55,830 bases of DNA from Streptomyces iakyrus (GTDB taxonomy: Bacteria; Actinomycetota; Actinomycetes; Streptomycetales; Streptomycetaceae). Positions 41,896 through 50,228 of the stretch are shown here, piece after piece. The translations under genes and the position numbers were made by a program. Location: the NCBI RefSeq assembly GCF_000717055.1, contig NZ_JNXI01000033.1, positions 1 through 55,830 of the forward strand, in the 5' to 3' direction. How positions within the stretch are numbered: the stretch's first letter is position 1; every line of letters starts with the position of its first letter. The notes below the pieces were generated by a model. It made no database searches and was not told the DNA's origin. It worked only from the letters and a program-made list of their open reading frames with translations.

Positions 41896-42000
41896 CCCTG
41901 AACAGGGATGACGGACCGAAGGAGCCTCGGGACAAGAAAAGAACCCGGTACCACCCACCCCGGCCAACAGGCCGGAATGACCAGACGAGGAAGACGAACC

Positions 42001-42369
42001 GTGCAACTCGAAGCGCACGCCCCGTCCGTACCGCCTTCCGACACGATCCCCAAGCCCGGCTCCACGGAGGACCCCGCCTTGACCCCGCTCACCGCGCTCA
42101 CCGCGCTCGACGACGCCATCGAGAACCTCGGCGTACCCGTCCCGTGCCGCTCCTACGACCCGGAGGTCTTCTTCGCCGAGTCGCCCGCGGACGTCGAGTA
42201 CGCCAAGTCCCTCTGCCGTACCTGCCCGCTGGTCGAGGCCTGCCTCGCCGGTGCCAAGGAGCGGCGTGAGCCCTGGGGCGTCTGGGGTGGCGAGCTGTTC
42301 GTCCAGGGTGTCGTCGTCGCCCGGAAGCGGCCGCGTGGCCGCCCGCGCAAGAACCCGGTCACAGCATGA
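42001..42369 (+). CDS. whiB7: WhiB7/WblC iron-sulfur transcriptional activator
   Basis: 122 residues. The four iron-sulfur Cys are VPCRSYDPEVFF, then SLCRTCPLVEACLAG (C-x2-C-x5-C), followed by the WhiB turn PWGVWGGE and a C-terminal AT-hook RKRPRGRPRKN specific to WhiB7. It activates intrinsic antibiotic-resistance genes (macrolide, tetracycline, aminoglycoside stress) with the principal sigma factor. GTG 42001 is chosen because the conserved sequence begins QLEAHAPSV; an ATG at 41977 in the same frame is possible. Expression is controlled by the leader uORF and attenuator. Confidence 0.95.
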   Translation: MQLEAHAPSVPPSDTIPKPGSTEDPALTPLTALTALDDAIENLGVPVPCRSYDPEVFFAESPADVEYAKSLCRTCPLVEACLAGAKERREPWGVWGGELFVQGVVVARKRPRGRPRKNPVTA

Positions 42370-42689
42370 ACATCGCAGGAACGATCGACCGCCCCCTCAC
42401 GCACGACCCCCAGAAGCAGGCCCCGATGAAGCCGTCCACTTACGAGCCCGCAGGCTCCGCGACCCAAGACTTCACCATCAGCGGCGCGAAGGACTCGCGT
42501 CAGAACAGGACCCGAGAGATGCAACTCATTCCAGAAGCCATGGCTCGTGCGCATATGCGCGAGCGACTGCAGGAGGCGGAGAGGGATCGCCAGGCCGCGC
42601 GCCTGGTGGCCGCCCGCCGGATGCAGCGCAGGGCGGAGCGCGCGTCGATGCGTGCCCGTCGGGCGCTCGCCATGGCGGTCATGCAGTAA
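42366..42689 (+). CDS. small basic helical protein co-translated with whiB7
   Basis: 107 residues. The ATG overlaps the whiB7 stop as ATGA. The N-terminal half is polar and low in structure. The C-terminal half is an amphipathic, Arg/Ala-rich helix (LQEAERDRQAARLVAARRMQ then RRAERASMRARRALAMAVMQ) that may form a coiled coil or bind nucleic acid or membrane. An internal start at MQLIPEAMARAHMRERL would give a 56-residue product and is a realistic alternative. I recognise no enzyme motif. A strong terminator follows. Confidence 0.65.
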   Translation: MNIAGTIDRPLTHDPQKQAPMKPSTYEPAGSATQDFTISGAKDSRQNRTREMQLIPEAMARAHMRERLQEAERDRQAARLVAARRMQRRAERASMRARRALAMAVMQ

Positions 42690-42751
42690 CCCGCGCACCG
42701 CACGGGGGCCTCCCGGCCAGGGAGGCCGCGCTGCCGCCGCCGTAGAGCTCT

Positions 42752-42795
42752 CACCGCGGGGGCCGGTCCGTACGAACGGGCCGGCCCCCGCGGTG
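42752..42795 (+). terminator. terminator of the whiB7 operon
   Basis: A 19-bp stem (42752-42770 with 42777-42795; one G-T mismatch) with loop TACGAA. A smaller GGCCTCCC/GGGAGGCC hairpin precedes it near 42705-42727. Confidence 0.8.
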
Positions 42796-43112
42796 CGTTG
42801 AGCCGAGCAGGAGGGCATGCGGCCGCCATGGGTGCCGGGTGCTTGGCGCCGCTCGCGCTGGTGCGGGGTGCTGGTCCGGCAGATGCGGGGTGTGCCCCTG
42901 GGCCGGTGTGTGGTGTTTACCCGGGGGCCGGGCGTCTGGTGCTCCGCCGTCGCGGGGTACCCGGCGGCCGGCCGTCTGGTGCTCCGCCGTCGGGGGGTGT
43001 CGTGGTCATCTGGGTCGACGCGCGGTGCTACGAACCAGGGGGTGGACCCGTCGAGCCCGGGTGGGTGGAAGTTGTGCCTGCGGAAGCCCCGGCGCGGAGA
43101 TATCGTCACCGG
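42796..43112. other. intergenic region with 40-bp tandem repeat
   Basis: 317 nt between the whiB7 operon terminator and the zinc-ribbon gene. It contains CGTCTGGTGCTCCGCCGTCG twice (42933-42952 and 42973-42992) with a 40-bp period. A long open frame exists from 42798 in the same frame as the zinc-ribbon gene, but its composition does not look protein-coding. Confidence 0.55.
43101..43106 (+). promoter_or_regulatory. -10-like hexamer before the zinc-ribbon gene
   Basis: TATCGT lies 6 nt before the GTG at 43113. Confidence 0.4.
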
Positions 43113-43331
43113 GTGACGAGTCCTCCTGGAGGCGGCGAGAACGGCTCCGCCGGGGAGCCGCGGCGGTTCGTCTGTGCCCGCTGCGGCACGTCGGTCGACG
43201 TCCCGGCCGAAGGCCCGCCCCTCACCTGGACCTACTCCGTGGAGAGCGGCATCCGCCAGTACTACTGCGAGAGCTGCTCCCGAGAGAACCTCAGGTCCAT
43301 CGAGGGGCGCCTGGACTCGGACTGGTGGTGA
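43113..43331 (+). CDS. small zinc-ribbon protein
   Basis: 72 residues starting VTSPPGGGENGSAGEP. Two CxxC pairs, FVCARCGTSV and YYCESCSREN, are separated by 27 residues and form a probable zinc ribbon. An aromatic stretch TWTYSVESG lies between them and the C-terminus is acidic with SDWW. The protein could bind nucleic acid or a protein partner; I do not recognise a defined function. It converges with the ABC1 kinase gene, only 16 nt between stops. Confidence 0.75.
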   Translation: MTSPPGGGENGSAGEPRRFVCARCGTSVDVPAEGPPLTWTYSVESGIRQYYCESCSRENLRSIEGRLDSDWW

Positions 43332-43347
43332 ACCCCGCGGCCGGGAC

Positions 43348-44718
43348 TCACGCCTCCGCCACCGCCTCTTCGCCGTCCACCGGGTCCTCGGGGACGAACC
43401 CCGGCAGCCACTCCTCCAACTCCTCGCGCAACCGCACCGTCGCCCCCAGCTGACACAGCACGCCGATCGTGCTCAGTGTCACCCGGTGGATCAGCAGATA
43501 GGACGGGGGCAGGTTGAGCTGCTTGCCGAGCTGGTAAGCGGGGGAGCGGGGGTCGGCGACCCGAGCCGCCTGGTTGCGCATCCAGCCCCGTGTGAAGGTG
43601 AACTCCTCGACCTGGGCCGGCTCGATGATCGGCAGCAGGTAGTCCATGACGGCGTCCGGGTCCAGCTCTATCGTCTCCTTGACGAACCCTTCCGCGCACA
43701 GCAGCTCGTAGACCGCCTCGGCCTCCCCGTCGAGAGTCATCCGCAGGGACTCGCCGATCGTGGCCGGCAGTCCCCCCGGGAGACGGTCGACCGTGCCGAA
43801 GTCCAGGACGCCCAGGCGCCAGTCGTCCTCACCCTCCGGGCCGCCGGGCAGGAGCCGGAAATTGCCCGGGTGGGGATCGGCGTGCAGCAGGCCCGTGCGG
43901 GCGGGGCCGGAGAACAGGAAGCGGGCCAGGAGCTGACCGGCACGGTTGCGCTGCTCCTGGGTACCGTCCGAGATGATCTCCGACAGCGGGATGCCGTCCA
44001 TCCACTCGGTGACCAGGACCTGGTCGGACTGGTGCACCACCTGCGGCACGACCACGTCCGGGTCGTCCGTGAACTCCTCCGCGTGCGCCTGCTGGGCCTG
44101 GGCCTCCAGGCCGTAGTCCAGCTCCTCCGAGACACGGTCCTTCAGCTCCGCGATCAGCGGCTTGATGTCCATGCCGGGGATCAGCGGACCGAGCAGACGC
44201 GAGAAGCGGCTCAGCTGGTTCAGGTCCGACAGCAGGGCCTCACCGGCGCCCGGGTACTGCACCTTGACCGCCACCTCGCGGCCGTCGTGCCACACCCCTC
44301 GGTGGACCTGGCCGATCGAGGCCGCCGCGGCGGGTTTGTCCTCGAACTCCAGGAACAGCCCCTGCCAGCCCTCGCCGAGCCGCTCCTCCAGCACCGCGTG
44401 CACGGTACGGGTCGGCATGGGCGGCGCCGCCTCCTGGAGCTTGGTCAGCGCGGCCCGGTAGGGGCCGGCCACCTCCTCAGGCAGCGCGGACTCGAAGACC
44501 GACAGGGCCTGGCCGAACTTCATCGCTCCGCCCTTGAGCTCGCCGAGCACCTTGAACAGCTGCTCCGCCGTGCGCTGTTGGAGTTCCCGGCCGACGAGCT
44601 CGGCGGACTCGCCGACGATCCGCTTGCCGAATCCCCAGGTGGCCCGCCCGGCGATGCCGAGCGGGAGCGCGGCGAGCTTGGCGGTCCGGGTAACCGCCTT
44701 CCGGGGAAGATCAGACAT
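43348..44718 (-). CDS. ABC1/AarF (UbiB-like) atypical kinase
   Basis: 456 residues. The UbiB-family motifs are intact: GGAMKFGQALS (KxGQ, about 65), AAAASIGQVHRG (Ala-rich nucleotide loop, about 127), VAVKVQYPG with the catalytic Lys, LLHADPHPGNF (about 290) and LGVLDFGTVDR (DFG). UbiB-like proteins are ATPases linked to isoprenoid lipid or quinone metabolism. Equivalent to Rv3197 by position next to whiB7. The ATG at 44718 has TTGGAGGG upstream and lies inside the 3' end of the E1-like gene, giving an 8-nt overlap and translational coupling. Confidence 0.9.
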   Translation of the reverse strand: MSDLPRKAVTRTAKLAALPLGIAGRATWGFGKRIVGESAELVGRELQQRTAEQLFKVLGELKGGAMKFGQALSVFESALPEEVAGPYRAALTKLQEAAPPMPTRTVHAVLEERLGEGWQGLFLEFEDKPAAAASIGQVHRGVWHDGREVAVKVQYPGAGEALLSDLNQLSRFSRLLGPLIPGMDIKPLIAELKDRVSEELDYGLEAQAQQAHAEEFTDDPDVVVPQVVHQSDQVLVTEWMDGIPLSEIISDGTQEQRNRAGQLLARFLFSGPARTGLLHADPHPGNFRLLPGGPEGEDDWRLGVLDFGTVDRLPGGLPATIGESLRMTLDGEAEAVYELLCAEGFVKETIELDPDAVMDYLLPIIEPAQVEEFTFTRGWMRNQAARVADPRSPAYQLGKQLNLPPSYLLIHRVTLSTIGVLCQLGATVRLREELEEWLPGFVPEDPVDGEEAVAEA

Positions 44719-45928
44719 GCGCCCTCCAAGTCCCAGCCGGCCGCTCCGCCTCTGCCTCGCGGCATCGCTCCGACGGCCGTTGCACCGCCATTGTCTCGTG
44801 CGACTCCCCGTCCTCCGAGAGGTGCTCCCCTTTTCCTCTCTCCGCCGCCGCACACGAGCATGCCGGATGTACCCGGACCGGCCGCGCTTGCCAGTGGAGA
44901 GCCGGGAGGGAAACCTCCCAGCGGGCGCCGGCGCTGGACGGAACCCGGCCGTCCAGGAAAGCGAGCGCATGGGCGGCGGCCAGCCCGGCCACGGTCGTGG
45001 CCAGCGTCAGGTCGCAGGGCCCCACCTGCCGCTGCCTGCCTGAGCGCCACTGGGCGATCAGGCGCGGCCAGGCCTGGTCCCGGTCGGCGCGGTCCTCGTG
45101 CAGACAGCCCGCGCAGCCCGTCTCCCCGGGCAGGACGAACGGGCCGACCACACCGGTGCCCTCCACGACACCGGCGTACAGATGCGGGGTCCCGGAGACC
45201 ATCAGCGGCTCGGCGGCGGCCGGGTCGGGCGCGTGCACGCCCACGTCGTCCCGTGGGGCGAGGATCACCAGTGAGAATCCCGGGTCGCCGTCCTCCGGGG
45301 ATGCCTGGGCCGCTGTACGGCGCGGTGGCCGGTCCGGGGCCGCCCGGCGCACGGCACGGCGGGCCGACTCGTCCCTGCGGTCGCCGACGGATTCCGGGGG
45401 AAGCCCGCCCGGTGCGACGTCCCACGGCTCCACACAACCACCGTCGAGCACATCCACCTCGCCCACGCCGGCCCCGGCCAGGAGCGAGGCCAGCACGGCC
45501 CCCACCCGGCCGGCGCCCCTCACCTGCACGCGCTGCGAGCGCCGGGCGGCCAGCTGCCCGATCGCGTCGCCGGGCGAGGAGGTCGTCAAGGACAGGGAGG
45601 CAAGGTCGGGGCGCAGCCGGTCCAGCACCTCCTTCTTCTTCTTCCGCAGGGCGTCGGCGGCCGGTCCGCCGCCCCGGGAGTCGTCCAGCAGCCCGGCTCG
45701 CGCGAGCCCTCTCACCAGTCCGTCGACATGACCGTCGGGCAGGTCCATACGGCGTCCCTCCTCGCGCAACAGCTCCAGCCCCCGTGTGCCGTTCAGCAGG
45801 TCGAGGAAGCTGCCTGTCGCCAGGTCCATCGGACCGAGCGTCATCGCGTGCGCCGGTGTCATCCCGAACTGCACGGTCTTGAGGTCACGCCAGCCGCGCC
45901 TGAGCGCGGGTTTGACCATCGGATGCAT
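44711..45928 (-). CDS. orphan ThiF/E1-like protein of TOMM cyclodehydratase type
   Basis: 405 residues. The N-terminal ~90 residues resemble the winged-helix peptide-clamp of TOMM (azoline) ThiF-like partners: LKTVQFGMTPAHAMTLGPMD and FLDLLNGTRGLELLREEG. An E1-like Rossmann segment follows (VQVRGAGRVGAVLASLLAGAG, VDVLDGGCVEPWDVAPGG), and zinc-type Cys pairs occur at GCAGCLHED and HPACSCAA. The ATP-site arginine and other E1 catalytic residues are not obvious, so it may bind peptide rather than adenylate. No YcaO gene is in the window. The Met start at 45928 has a G-rich RBS. The C-terminus after CSCAA is a disordered ~45-residue tail. Confidence 0.65.
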   Translation of the reverse strand: MHPMVKPALRRGWRDLKTVQFGMTPAHAMTLGPMDLATGSFLDLLNGTRGLELLREEGRRMDLPDGHVDGLVRGLARAGLLDDSRGGGPAADALRKKKKEVLDRLRPDLASLSLTTSSPGDAIGQLAARRSQRVQVRGAGRVGAVLASLLAGAGVGEVDVLDGGCVEPWDVAPGGLPPESVGDRRDESARRAVRRAAPDRPPRRTAAQASPEDGDPGFSLVILAPRDDVGVHAPDPAAAEPLMVSGTPHLYAGVVEGTGVVGPFVLPGETGCAGCLHEDRADRDQAWPRLIAQWRSGRQRQVGPCDLTLATTVAGLAAAHALAFLDGRVPSSAGARWEVSLPALHWQARPVRVHPACSCAAAERGKGEHLSEDGESHETMAVQRPSERCREAEAERPAGTWRAHV

Positions 45929-46203
45929 GACAGGCCCCCGTATGCCGTAGATCGTCCCCGTATGCCGACGGAGCGTGGACGCGGGCCCCGGCCGGTCATG
46001 CCGGGGCCGGTCGCCCGCATGCCCTGAGTGCAGCTGCGCACCGCCCCGTCATCGCTTCGCCGACGAGATCCAGCATGCCCAAACCCGCCGACGCCTGCCG
46101 AAAGTTGTCCACAGGTGCGAGCATTCGTCGTACAAATCCGGCGGCAAATGGGAGCGGTGGCACCGAACCGTCCCGGAGTCGGGACTTCCCCGTGTGCAGC
46201 GGG

Positions 46204-46209
46204 TAACGT
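46204..46209 (+). promoter_or_regulatory. -10-like hexamer before the M48 gene
   Basis: TAACGT lies 6 nt before the GTG at 46216; no ribosome-binding site. Confidence 0.4.
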
Positions 46210-46215
46210 CGGGGC

Positions 46216-46824
46216 GTGCCCGCCGACCCACTGCACCGCGCCGGAACCGCACAGCGCAGCACGACGAGCCAGCCGCCGAGCGGCTCGGGGGCGAGCGCGA
46301 TCGAGGTCCGCAGGAGCACCCGCCGACGCAGAACGGTCTCCGCGTACCGCGAGGGCGATCGCACCGTAGTGCTCATCCCCGCCCGGATGTCCGAGGCGGA
46401 GGAGCAGCGCTGGGTGAGCGTCATGCTCGACAAGCTCGCCGCCCAGGAGAGCAAGCGGGCCCTCGGCGACGCCGAGCTCGCCGAGCGCGCCCGGCGTCTT
46501 TCGGACCAGTACTTCGAGGGGCGGGCCCGGCCCGCGTCGGTGCGCTGGGTGACCAACCAGAACACGCGCTGGGGGTCCTGCACCCCCTCCGAGGGCAGCA
46601 TCCGTCTGTCGCACCGCCTCCAGGGCATGCCTGATTACGTCGTCGACTACGTCCTCGTCCACGAACTCGCCCATCTGCTCGTGCCCGGACACGGACCTCG
46701 CTTCTGGGAACTCCTGGAGGCCTATCCGCGCACGGAGCGGGCCCGGGGATACCTTGAAGGCGTGGTGGCCGCGGAGCGGTTGCCCCATGTGCCCGGCGCC
46801 CGGGGCGAGAGCCCCGAGGGGTGA
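46216..46824 (+). CDS. YgjP/M48-type metallopeptidase domain protein
   Basis: 202 residues of the DUF45/YgjP-like family. WVTNQNTRWGSCTPSEGSIR (about 113) is the family signature, and YVLVHELAHLLVPGHGPRFW contains the HExxH zinc site (about 152) plus a third His. Cytoplasmic, no signal peptide. The ~40-residue N-terminus is Ser/Thr/Pro-rich. Likely a zinc-dependent peptidase; targets unknown. It is divergent from the E1-like gene. Confidence 0.88.
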   Translation: MPADPLHRAGTAQRSTTSQPPSGSGASAIEVRRSTRRRRTVSAYREGDRTVVLIPARMSEAEEQRWVSVMLDKLAAQESKRALGDAELAERARRLSDQYFEGRARPASVRWVTNQNTRWGSCTPSEGSIRLSHRLQGMPDYVVDYVLVHELAHLLVPGHGPRFWELLEAYPRTERARGYLEGVVAAERLPHVPGARGESPEG

Positions 46825-46966
46825 CCGACCGCTTTCCGCGAGCGAACAGCCGATACGGCCGTGCGGGCGTTGTGTACCGGCTCTGTACCGACCTCGTCCG
46901 GTGTCCGAGTTTGCCGTTAGCCTGGCGCGACGCACTCACGCTCTGGATGGGGGACGGTCGTTACGC

Positions 46967-48694
46967 ATGGCCAGGGAATTCCAACGCGGCCACAAGGCCA
47001 GGATCAGTGACCTCACCGCGGGCACGGATCTGTACGTAGGCGTACAGATCGCCGGCCCCGGGCTGAGCTTCGACATCAGCTGCTTCGGCCTCGACGCCGA
47101 CGAACGGCTCTCGGACGACCGGTACTTCGTCTTCTTCAACCAGCCGAAGTCCCCCGAGGAGTCCATTCAGCTTCTGGGCGCCCAGGCGGGCGACACGGAG
47201 TCCTTCCGGGTGACGCTCGACCGGATCCCGCAGCAGATCCAGAAGCTGTCCTTCACGGCGACCATCGACGGCGCCGGGCAGATGTCGCAGATCACCTCCG
47301 GCTACATCCGGATCGTCGCGGGCGGCGAGGAGGTGGCGCGCTACTCCTTCAACGGCTCGGAGTTCTCCACCGAACGGGCCGTGATGCTGGGCGATTTCTA
47401 CCTCAAGGACGTCTGGCGGTTCGCCGCCGTCGGGCAGGGCTTCGACGGCGGTCTTGACGCGCTGCTGAAGAACTTCGGCGGTGAGGTGGCCGAGGAAGAA
47501 GCACCCTCGCCCGCCCCGCAGCAGCCGCAGGCCGGCGCGGCCCCGGGCTTCGCGCCGCCCGCGTTCGGAGTCCCCGGAACCGCGGAACCCGCCCCGGCGG
47601 CGCCTCCGGCGGCTCCGGCGCCCGCGCCCCAGCCCGCTGCGCAGGGCTTCGCGCCCCCGCCCGGCCCCACCCCGCCTCCGGCCCCGGCCCCGGCGCCCGC
47701 ACCCCAGGTGCACGCCGCCCCGACCATCGTCGCTCCCCTGAACACTCCGCCCGGCGGCTCCCCGGTGCCGCCCCCGGCACCCGCGCCGTACGGCCAGCCG
47801 GGCCAGCAGCCGCCGCAGTACGGGCAGGTCCCCGGCCAGACGGCCCCGCCGCCTCCCGGCTACGGCCAGCCCCAGGCGCCCCACGCCCCGGCCCCGCCGC
47901 CCGGCTACGGCCAGCCGACGCCGCCCCCGGGCTACGGCCAGCAGCCGCCGCCGTTCGGACAGGCCCCCTACGGAGCCCCGCAGGGAGTGCCTCACGGAGC
48001 CCCGCAGGGTGTTCCTCAAGGCGCTCCCCAGGGCCCCGGCGTGTCCGCCGCGCTCCAGCAGTTCAAGGAGACCCCGACCGGGCAGCGCTGGACGCAGCAG
48101 AACAAGAAACTCGTCCGCGTCGACCTCGGCATCGGCGGACAGCCCGTGCTGGCCCGGCAGGGCAGCATGGTGCTGTACCAGGGCAAGGTCGACTTCAGCT
48201 ACAAGGGCGCCGGCTTCTCCGGCCGGATCGTGGGCAACGCCACCGGCCAGGAGATGCAGCTGATGCGCTGCACGGGCCAGGGCCAGGTCTTCCTCGCCGA
48301 GAACTCGACCATGCTGCACCCCCTCGAACTGCAGGGCGACGCCGTCTGCGTCTCCGCAGAGAACGTCCTCGCCTTCGACGAGAGCCTTCAGTACGAGGTC
48401 CGCCGCATCGAGGGCCACGGCATCCCCGGCGGCGCGCTGTTCACCATGCAGTTCCAGGGCACCGGCACGATCGTCGTCAAGACGCACGGCACGCCCGTGG
48501 TGCTGCCCGTCACGCCCACCACGTTCGCCGACTGCAACGCCGTGGTCGCCTGGTCGGCCGCGGCCCAGGTCGTCGTCTCCAGCCAGGTGCGGATGCGCCG
48601 CAACGCCTACCCCGGTGACACCGGGGAGAGCGTCAACCTCCAGTTCCGGGGAGCGCCCGGCAACTTCATCGTCGTCCAGCCGTACGAGGTCTGA
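46967..48694 (+). CDS. TerD-AIM24 fusion protein
   Basis: 575 residues. The N-terminal TerD domain is about 1-180: LTAGTDLYVGVQIAGPGLSF, FVFFNQPKSPEESIQLLG, FRVTLDRIPQQIQKLSF and EVARYSFNGSEFSTERAVML, which fits the Ca2+-binding beta sandwich of tellurite-resistance/stress proteins. A Pro/Gln/Gly/Ala linker at ~180-365 has PPPGYGQP and GAPQGVP repeats. The C-terminal AIM24 domain is ~365-575 (VLARQGSMVLYQGKVDFSYK, MRCTGQGQVFLAEN, FTMQFQGTGTIVVKTHG). The ATG at 46967 gives the conserved MAREFQRGHKARI start, after GGGGGAC. It is followed at 11 nt by a stand-alone AIM24 gene. Confidence 0.88.
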   Translation: MAREFQRGHKARISDLTAGTDLYVGVQIAGPGLSFDISCFGLDADERLSDDRYFVFFNQPKSPEESIQLLGAQAGDTESFRVTLDRIPQQIQKLSFTATIDGAGQMSQITSGYIRIVAGGEEVARYSFNGSEFSTERAVMLGDFYLKDVWRFAAVGQGFDGGLDALLKNFGGEVAEEEAPSPAPQQPQAGAAPGFAPPAFGVPGTAEPAPAAPPAAPAPAPQPAAQGFAPPPGPTPPPAPAPAPAPQVHAAPTIVAPLNTPPGGSPVPPPAPAPYGQPGQQPPQYGQVPGQTAPPPPGYGQPQAPHAPAPPPGYGQPTPPPGYGQQPPPFGQAPYGAPQGVPHGAPQGVPQGAPQGPGVSAALQQFKETPTGQRWTQQNKKLVRVDLGIGGQPVLARQGSMVLYQGKVDFSYKGAGFSGRIVGNATGQEMQLMRCTGQGQVFLAENSTMLHPLELQGDAVCVSAENVLAFDESLQYEVRRIEGHGIPGGALFTMQFQGTGTIVVKTHGTPVVLPVTPTTFADCNAVVAWSAAAQVVVSSQVRMRRNAYPGDTGESVNLQFRGAPGNFIVVQPYEV

Positions 48695-48705
48695 GGGAGC
48701 CCGTC

Positions 48706-49386
48706 ATGACACAGCAGCTCGCGGGCCATGCCCCCGCACCCGTCACCGCCCGCATGGAGAACCACGGCAACCACATGCTGAAGGTCGCCATGCAGACCGG
48801 GAACGACCTCCTCGCGCGCGTGGGGTCGATGGTCGCCTACGAGGGCTTCGTGCAGTACGAGCCCAACCCGCCGGCCGTGCGCCAGATCGCCAAGGACTGG
48901 CTCACCGGCGAGGGCGCGCCCTTGATGAAGTGCTCCGGCGACGGCCTGCTCTACCTCGCCGACTACGGGGCGAACGTCGTCGTCATCAACCTCAACGGCG
49001 ACGGCATCTCCGTCAACGCCACCAACCTGCTCGCCTTCGACGCCCACCTGACGTGGGGCGTGGAGCGGGTCAAGGGCCTGGCGAAGTTCGCCGGGCAGGG
49101 CCTGTGGAACACCAAGATCTCCGGGCAGGGCTGGGTCGCGCTGACCTCCCGGGGCAAGCCCATCGTCGTCGACTGCGGAGGCGGCGAGGACGAGACGTAC
49201 GTCGACCCCGACGCGCTCGTCGCGTGGTCCCCGAACCTCAAGGTGAAGGGCAAGCGCAGCTTCCGGGCCCAGTCGCTGATCGGCCGCGGCAGCGGCGAGG
49301 CCTACCAGATGGCCTTCTCCGGTCAGGGCATCGTCGTCGTCCAGCCCAGCGAGGACAGCACCGACCGTCTCCGGGTCCGGGGCTGA
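48706..49386 (+). CDS. AIM24 family protein
   Basis: 226 residues, a single AIM24-type beta-helix domain: MENHGNHMLKVAMQTGNDLL, VGSMVAYEGFVQYEP, LMKCSGDGLLYLADYGANVV, SGQGWVALTSRGKPIVVDCG and ending MAFSGQGIVVVQPSED. It is paralogous to the AIM24 part of the upstream fusion and to the next gene. AIM24 homologues are linked to mitochondrial membrane organisation in yeast; the bacterial role is unknown. Second gene of a three-gene operon, good RBS (GGGAG). Confidence 0.88.
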   Translation: MTQQLAGHAPAPVTARMENHGNHMLKVAMQTGNDLLARVGSMVAYEGFVQYEPNPPAVRQIAKDWLTGEGAPLMKCSGDGLLYLADYGANVVVINLNGDGISVNATNLLAFDAHLTWGVERVKGLAKFAGQGLWNTKISGQGWVALTSRGKPIVVDCGGGEDETYVDPDALVAWSPNLKVKGKRSFRAQSLIGRGSGEAYQMAFSGQGIVVVQPSEDSTDRLRVRG

Positions 49387-49402
49387 GGGGGAACCACACG
49401 CC

Positions 49403-50158
49403 ATGCAGAGCCCGATTTTCGCCTACAACGAGCAGCCGACCCAAGAGCGCTGGAGTCTGCAGAACAAGCAGATGCTGCGCGTCGCCCTGGAGGGCCACGA
49501 CGACATCCTGGCCCGCAAGGGCACCATGGTCGCCTACCAGGGCCTCGTCGAGTTCGACGCCGAGTACCAGAGCAACGAACAGTCCCGCGCGCGTGCGCAG
49601 ACCGGTGAGGGGCTCGACCTGATGCGCTGCCACGGGCAGGGCACGGTCTACCTCGCCAACCTCAAGCAGCACGTGCACGTCATGGAGGTGGACCAGGACG
49701 GCCTCACCGTCGACAGCAGCTACGTGCTGGCGATGGACTCCTCCCTGCACCACGAGGTCATCGCCGTGGACAGCCTCTACGGCATCTCCGGCTCGGGGAA
49801 GTACCAGCTCAACATCTCTGGCCGGGGCAAGGTGGCCCTGATGACGTCCGGGATGCCGCTGCTGCTTCAGGTGACGCCCGACAAGTACGTCAACTGCGAC
49901 GCCGATGCGATCGTCGCCTGGTCGACCAGCCTGCGCGTGCAGATGCAGGCCCAGACGCACTCCTCCGGAGTGTGGCGGCGCCGCGGCAGCACCGGCGAGG
50001 GCTGGGAGCTCAGCTTCATGGGCACCGGCTTCGCGCTCGTCCAGCCGAGTGAGCTGCTGCCGCCGCAGGGCGCCCAGATCGGCTCGGGCCTCGCCGCGCA
50101 GTACGGCATGGGCCAGCAAGGGGCGCGCGGACAGAACCAGGGCAACGTCTGGAGCTGA
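49403..50158 (+). CDS. AIM24 family protein
   Basis: 251 residues, third AIM24 paralogue in tandem: LQNKQMLRVALEGHDDILAR, KGTMVAYQGLVEFDAEYQS, LMRCHGQGTVYLANLKQHVH, ISGRGKVALMTSGMPLLLQV, ending MGTGFALVQPSELLPPQG and a Gly/Gln-rich tail. It starts at ATG 49403, 16 nt after the previous stop. The Asp/Glu-rich loop regions of the other copies are less marked here. Function as for the neighbours; the three may form a hetero-oligomer. Confidence 0.88.
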   Translation: MQSPIFAYNEQPTQERWSLQNKQMLRVALEGHDDILARKGTMVAYQGLVEFDAEYQSNEQSRARAQTGEGLDLMRCHGQGTVYLANLKQHVHVMEVDQDGLTVDSSYVLAMDSSLHHEVIAVDSLYGISGSGKYQLNISGRGKVALMTSGMPLLLQVTPDKYVNCDADAIVAWSTSLRVQMQAQTHSSGVWRRRGSTGEGWELSFMGTGFALVQPSELLPPQGAQIGSGLAAQYGMGQQGARGQNQGNVWS

Positions 50159-50228
50159 GCGCTCCGCGGGTTCGGCCGAAAGGTCCGGGGCCTGCTGTCT
50201 CGCCTCGACCGCGGGCCGTCTGTGCCTG

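Noticed and set aside
42366..42795. possible CRISPR-like repeats around the whiB7 terminator
   Set aside because: They are simple hairpins with no repeat-spacer periodicity.
42798..43331. 177-codon frame extending the zinc-ribbon protein upstream
   Set aside because: The upstream part spans a 40-bp tandem duplication and has a non-coding look; GTG 43113 with TATCGT 6 nt upstream fits better.
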